Shown here: positions 63,701 through 64,000 of the stretch, one piece after another
Numbering within the stretch: the stretch's first letter is position 1
Layout of the letters: every line of letters begins with the position of its first letter
Assembly: GCA_037349105.1 (NCBI GenBank)
Contig: JAYJMM010000084.1
Span: forward strand, 1,674,001-1,738,000
Direction: 5' to 3'
Source of the DNA: Limnomonas spitsbergensis
Taxonomy: Eukaryota > Chlorophyta > Chlorophyceae > Chlamydomonadales
DNA: 64,000 nucleotides
The notes under the pieces: model-generated
The model's input: only the letters and a program-made list of their open reading frames with translations
Told to the model about the DNA's origin: nothing
Database searches by the model: none
Made by a program: the position numbers and the translations under genes

Positions 63701-64000
63701 CCGCCTCGTCTACTGACGCGCACTTAGTGACTGCCACGTCCTGCTGGTGCCTTGCAAACAGGTAGACGGGCATATCATCGTGAGTCGCGTGCATGTGGAT
63801 CCATGCCGATGAAACGGGCAACTCCTCATCAGCCATCTCCTCATAGTAGTAAGTTACTAGCTGCTGGACTGGAATGGCTGCCCTGGCGTCCCCTGGTGCT
63901 GGCCCCCACGGCACTGCTTGTCCTGCGACCGTCCTGGGGATGACGATGGACGCCTCTATGGTCGCCTCACACCGCCCTGGCCTGCCTGGGTGACACAGCC
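57582..64000 (-). CDS. Gag?-RT-RNase H-DNMT-integrase zinc finger polyprotein, N-terminus beyond window
   Basis: The frame is open from the window end to a TGA at 57582. Codons are numbered from 63914, a GTG that need not be the start. Codons 1-800 or so are unrecognised, Gln/Ala/Glu-rich and presumably gag; I see no CCHC knuckle or clear aspartic protease. A hydrophobic segment, LQLILVWLLLSVCVPGARA, lies near 61620-61700. Reverse transcriptase spans about codons 845-1200, with FAANSVVAAKK, KVDLRSGFMQIPI and FCVAFIDDLLVYSD (catalytic DD near 60665). RNase H follows with LLYTDFSKQGIGAVLG and LITDHEPLTYLMDN. The methyltransferase spans about 59405-58420. The HHCC zinc finger of integrase (HAGTGHFGSHRT, CGVCDRA) is near 57900-57785. 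After about 57702 this frame no longer encodes integrase and stops at 57582. Confidence 0.9.
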   Translation of the reverse strand, partial: LCHPGRPGRCEATIEASIVIPRTVAGQAVPWGPAPGDARAAIPVQQLVTYYYEEMADEELPVSSAWIHMHATHDDMPVYLFARHQQDVAVTKCASVDEAEFHAYTYARGADPTVWTLMLMALQRVLLPGQRSAAMRHVWGVEDQWAPTEVTACPTWPYEPQQTPASGAMWEGEEELASSPFAVERLAAYVHQWVRQERRAWHDNRASSVLPYWQADVITTQLWRQAHPAGVRTLHPLFRGAGEVGIEEELEDLRNQPGRGHGPVGRRGAYAEEPATATDDPVQDGEPEWTQAAFVTFGAAAASWELLEYVDDLGAAAMEAEPRGRAEPQAPLDIVSTPPTEDSDSRAPECSDDVSEGPPPLVEITESDEEWHEGGAMPPDQDSVTRAEARDAEGNYVPADSGPGPGSPRYGMVGELPQLRRAWVRSIFQEQAAMKERRSRRAAIELGNGITLEEEANQVTAGISHQQAADQHACRPKGAEAGKESNGRPGDHQISPPAQTAAQGPWGDPTAYSTGRWVAVLRNFVDQLDVLRRQDMGQQEASQEASLQFRLRMLPQPDPDPRMGGYSRAVRELREELTERISVLYTRRAEGADTQQPSDSRSSQTQTSRGEDLARRVAGARETVQRGCGRGEPAVAGSSVAVQRATHRQERLAQCSTGQIPGAGPERASVVWADTAQFQGKHSKKARQRAGKAQRAAADRNRGSRPGLDCPALPLRVSQVDLEITWARGQQPPAQIAEPGVQPAEQLPQQPMRKTTACRGLLTCTAIKGILTGALQLILVWLLLSVCVPGARATGQGVRGGGFTAGQGAFVSGREAAAKLSSGWLRPPAVSSMGDTSRRDACSQQERWHSGNTTGEEELPAVDDPQAAGVIDMFQPGGVVEPPAEYVKTKEGWLLGKHPDFTAEQQESLEQSLRDRQGAFAYSMEDLPGYCGTHGEFTLALEDEVSSCFQKSRDMPPPKAAIFKEKCQPMIEAGIIVKVPQGGPIKFAANSVVAAKKSAETGEWTDHRIAHDMRRLNLRTAKQEFAIPRMETIFQNLGTAKIFSKVDLRSGFMQIPIKVEDQPKTAFWMGPELWMYTKLNFGLRNGPPFFQRMMEEEIARAGLSAFCVAFIDDLLVYSDTPAEHIRHVELMSDMLHSVGLRAHPDKSLFGCATVEYLGHNVSAQGLTPHAAKIAAVMALPEPASVKNIQEVMGFLNFYRCYVPDFSKKAACINALLVQGVPFVWGPEQSQAFQLIKTEMCEGGRVLRRPDYSGTGPDGKGPPRPFLLYTDFSKQGIGAVLGQCDDSGREYMVACTSRSLNKSERNYSSFQGEMLAAVYAARTYRHMLFGCKVHLITDHEPLTYLMDNQTLVGQHARWALMLQELDITIVHRSGACHQNADIPSRSPLPSSADRTGARLDTVASEPAAREEASGKQVALLTGLGRVNQWHADQIVRMAQEGRRRVQMLRAAEAACVTAPVGHEISSAATDDDEQAQPVSTAEQAFSSRERARTLISDVLADLPRVSPPHSPAGLDTACLSSGAVRAMETQGVVLFEPFGGMCSGLEMVLRAGIPVVQYLYADISEEVREIAGGRLLQLHKRFPQLLPVKAFDKAFRALPQDVYAITAEHLKEAGAQEGRQWFMVAGWECQDLSSAGKGRGLAGERSKSFFPLVKLLGTLQFLQGPRPPAYLIENVAMQLNQKSVKASVEAFQEVCRILGTPALFDAAQVGSYAHRTRNYWGNIAPAADIEFVIRASTRPHEGIVDDILDKGSKAQVVSCPDNGGYRINVTGQPKRVLPCLMATPSSYSFRNGQNGMVYRPMGDLQEPNANERERAMGYAVGSTLPRPDFPEAARRAALGRCMDSWALSAWLNVALECAKIMPAELTRRAKLPSQDRDPVLGATLMSSHYALATAGNACSGSGEAAASYRQCLGESAAADWADAAQEPGGNTPGEQVNVEIKVTRDTESEKGQPGCPAGPSARVDVWADEPVLRFLREKTYVQGTELGEQTRIQRRAAPFQWESERGGVLMRLMPDGRRCVVPRPEDRLAVIQTAHAGTGHFGSHRTAFMVMQQHWWRGLRAAVKKAVQECGVCDRARASTFNHIQPNLHPLPIEGLFFRWTCGPVWSIHDHFQGKSVCDGVCGALLQMGGVDPHSKQGV
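58420..59410 (-). other. DNMT3-like cytosine-5 methyltransferase domain inside the polyprotein
   Basis: Motif I reads VLFEPFGGMCSGLEMVLRAG, the S-adenosylmethionine site, followed by VVQYLYADISEEV. Motif IV reads VAGWECQDLSSAGKGRGL, with the catalytic Cys present but Glu in place of the usual Pro before it. Motif VI reads PAYLIENVAMQ with Glu-Asn-Val. Motif VIII reads GSYAHRTRNYWGN, very close to the AHR.RYFWGN of animal DNMT3, and the C-terminal ERERAMGYAVGSTLP and RAALGRCMDSWALSAWL match DNMT3 motifs IX-X. All parts of a 330-residue catalytic domain appear present and uninterrupted. It may methylate element or host DNA. Whether it is active is not known, and the Pro-to-Glu change deserves attention. 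Confidence 0.9.

Larger units (their letters stand above)
56306..64000 (-). mobile_element. Ty3/gypsy-like retrotransposon with a DNA methyltransferase and a PHD finger
   Basis: The coding order on the minus strand is a long N-terminal region (putative gag, extending past the window end), a single hydrophobic segment, reverse transcriptase, RNase H, a DNMT3-like cytosine-5 methyltransferase, integrase zinc-binding domain, integrase catalytic core and PHD finger. RT-RNase H before integrase is the Ty3/gypsy order. Except for one frame change near 57700, about 7.6 kb is open, so the copy is young. LTRs, the primer-binding site and the start of gag are not visible. Confidence 0.93.

Overview
The window is nuclear DNA of a green-plant-lineage eukaryote, most likely a green alga. 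The evidence is many short exons with GT-AG introns, introns and spacers full of plant-type telomere-like heptamers (TTTAGGG and variants such as CCCTGAA), an algal-style exostosin gene, an LRR protein joined to an alpha/beta-hydrolase fold, and a dense, varied set of mobile elements. I cannot name the species. No rRNA, tRNA or CRISPR feature was recognised.

Layout. 0.4-2.9 kb: 3' part of a GT47 (exostosin-like) glycosyltransferase gene (+). 6.0-8.5 kb: exons of a probable FAD-dependent oxidoreductase (-). 10.2-20.8 kb: a 12-exon LRR-hydrolase gene (+). 21.2-25.7 kb: a decayed tyrosine-recombinase retroelement of DIRS/PAT type, with the recombinase on the strand opposite to the reverse transcriptase. 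26.4 kb: a Cys-rich terminal exon (-). 28.4-29.1 kb: a small unknown gene (+). 29.5-31.8 kb: a relic of a cytosine-5 DNA methyltransferase domain, broken by nested foldback DNA, beside charged ORFs (-). 31.96-33.66 kb: a hAT-type DNA element with a perfect 8-bp target duplication, 48 bp upstream of the start codon of a nucleotide-sugar transferase gene (33.7-36.2 kb, +). 37-40 kb: decayed element DNA with an 18-residue tandem-repeat ORF. 41.2-44.3 kb: a PD-(D/E)XK nuclease plus protein kinase gene of Crinkler (CR-effector) architecture (-). 44.35-45.34 kb: a small LTR-flanked unit. 45.9-47.6 kb: an unrecognised multi-exon gene (-). 48.7-51.5 kb: a 41-bp satellite with a 735-bp higher-order period. 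52.9-54.7 kb: three more tandem arrays. 56.3 kb to the window end: a large Ty3/gypsy-like retrotransposon (-).

Two things stand out. First, the Ty3/gypsy-like polyprotein carries a DNMT3-like DNA methyltransferase domain between RNase H and integrase, and its integrase reading frame ends in a PHD finger, so one element combines a chromatin writer and a chromatin reader. A second, broken methyltransferase copy of the same family lies 28 kb away. Second, in at least three host genes the last bases of an exon with its splice donor, or a splice acceptor with the first bases of the exon, have been copied one to several times into the adjoining intron. This happens at ten or so sites and may show how introns grow here and how cryptic splice sites arise.

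Exon structures were inferred by eye from reading frame, phase and GT/AG sites, with no transcript data. Single-base frame breaks could be mutations or assembly errors.
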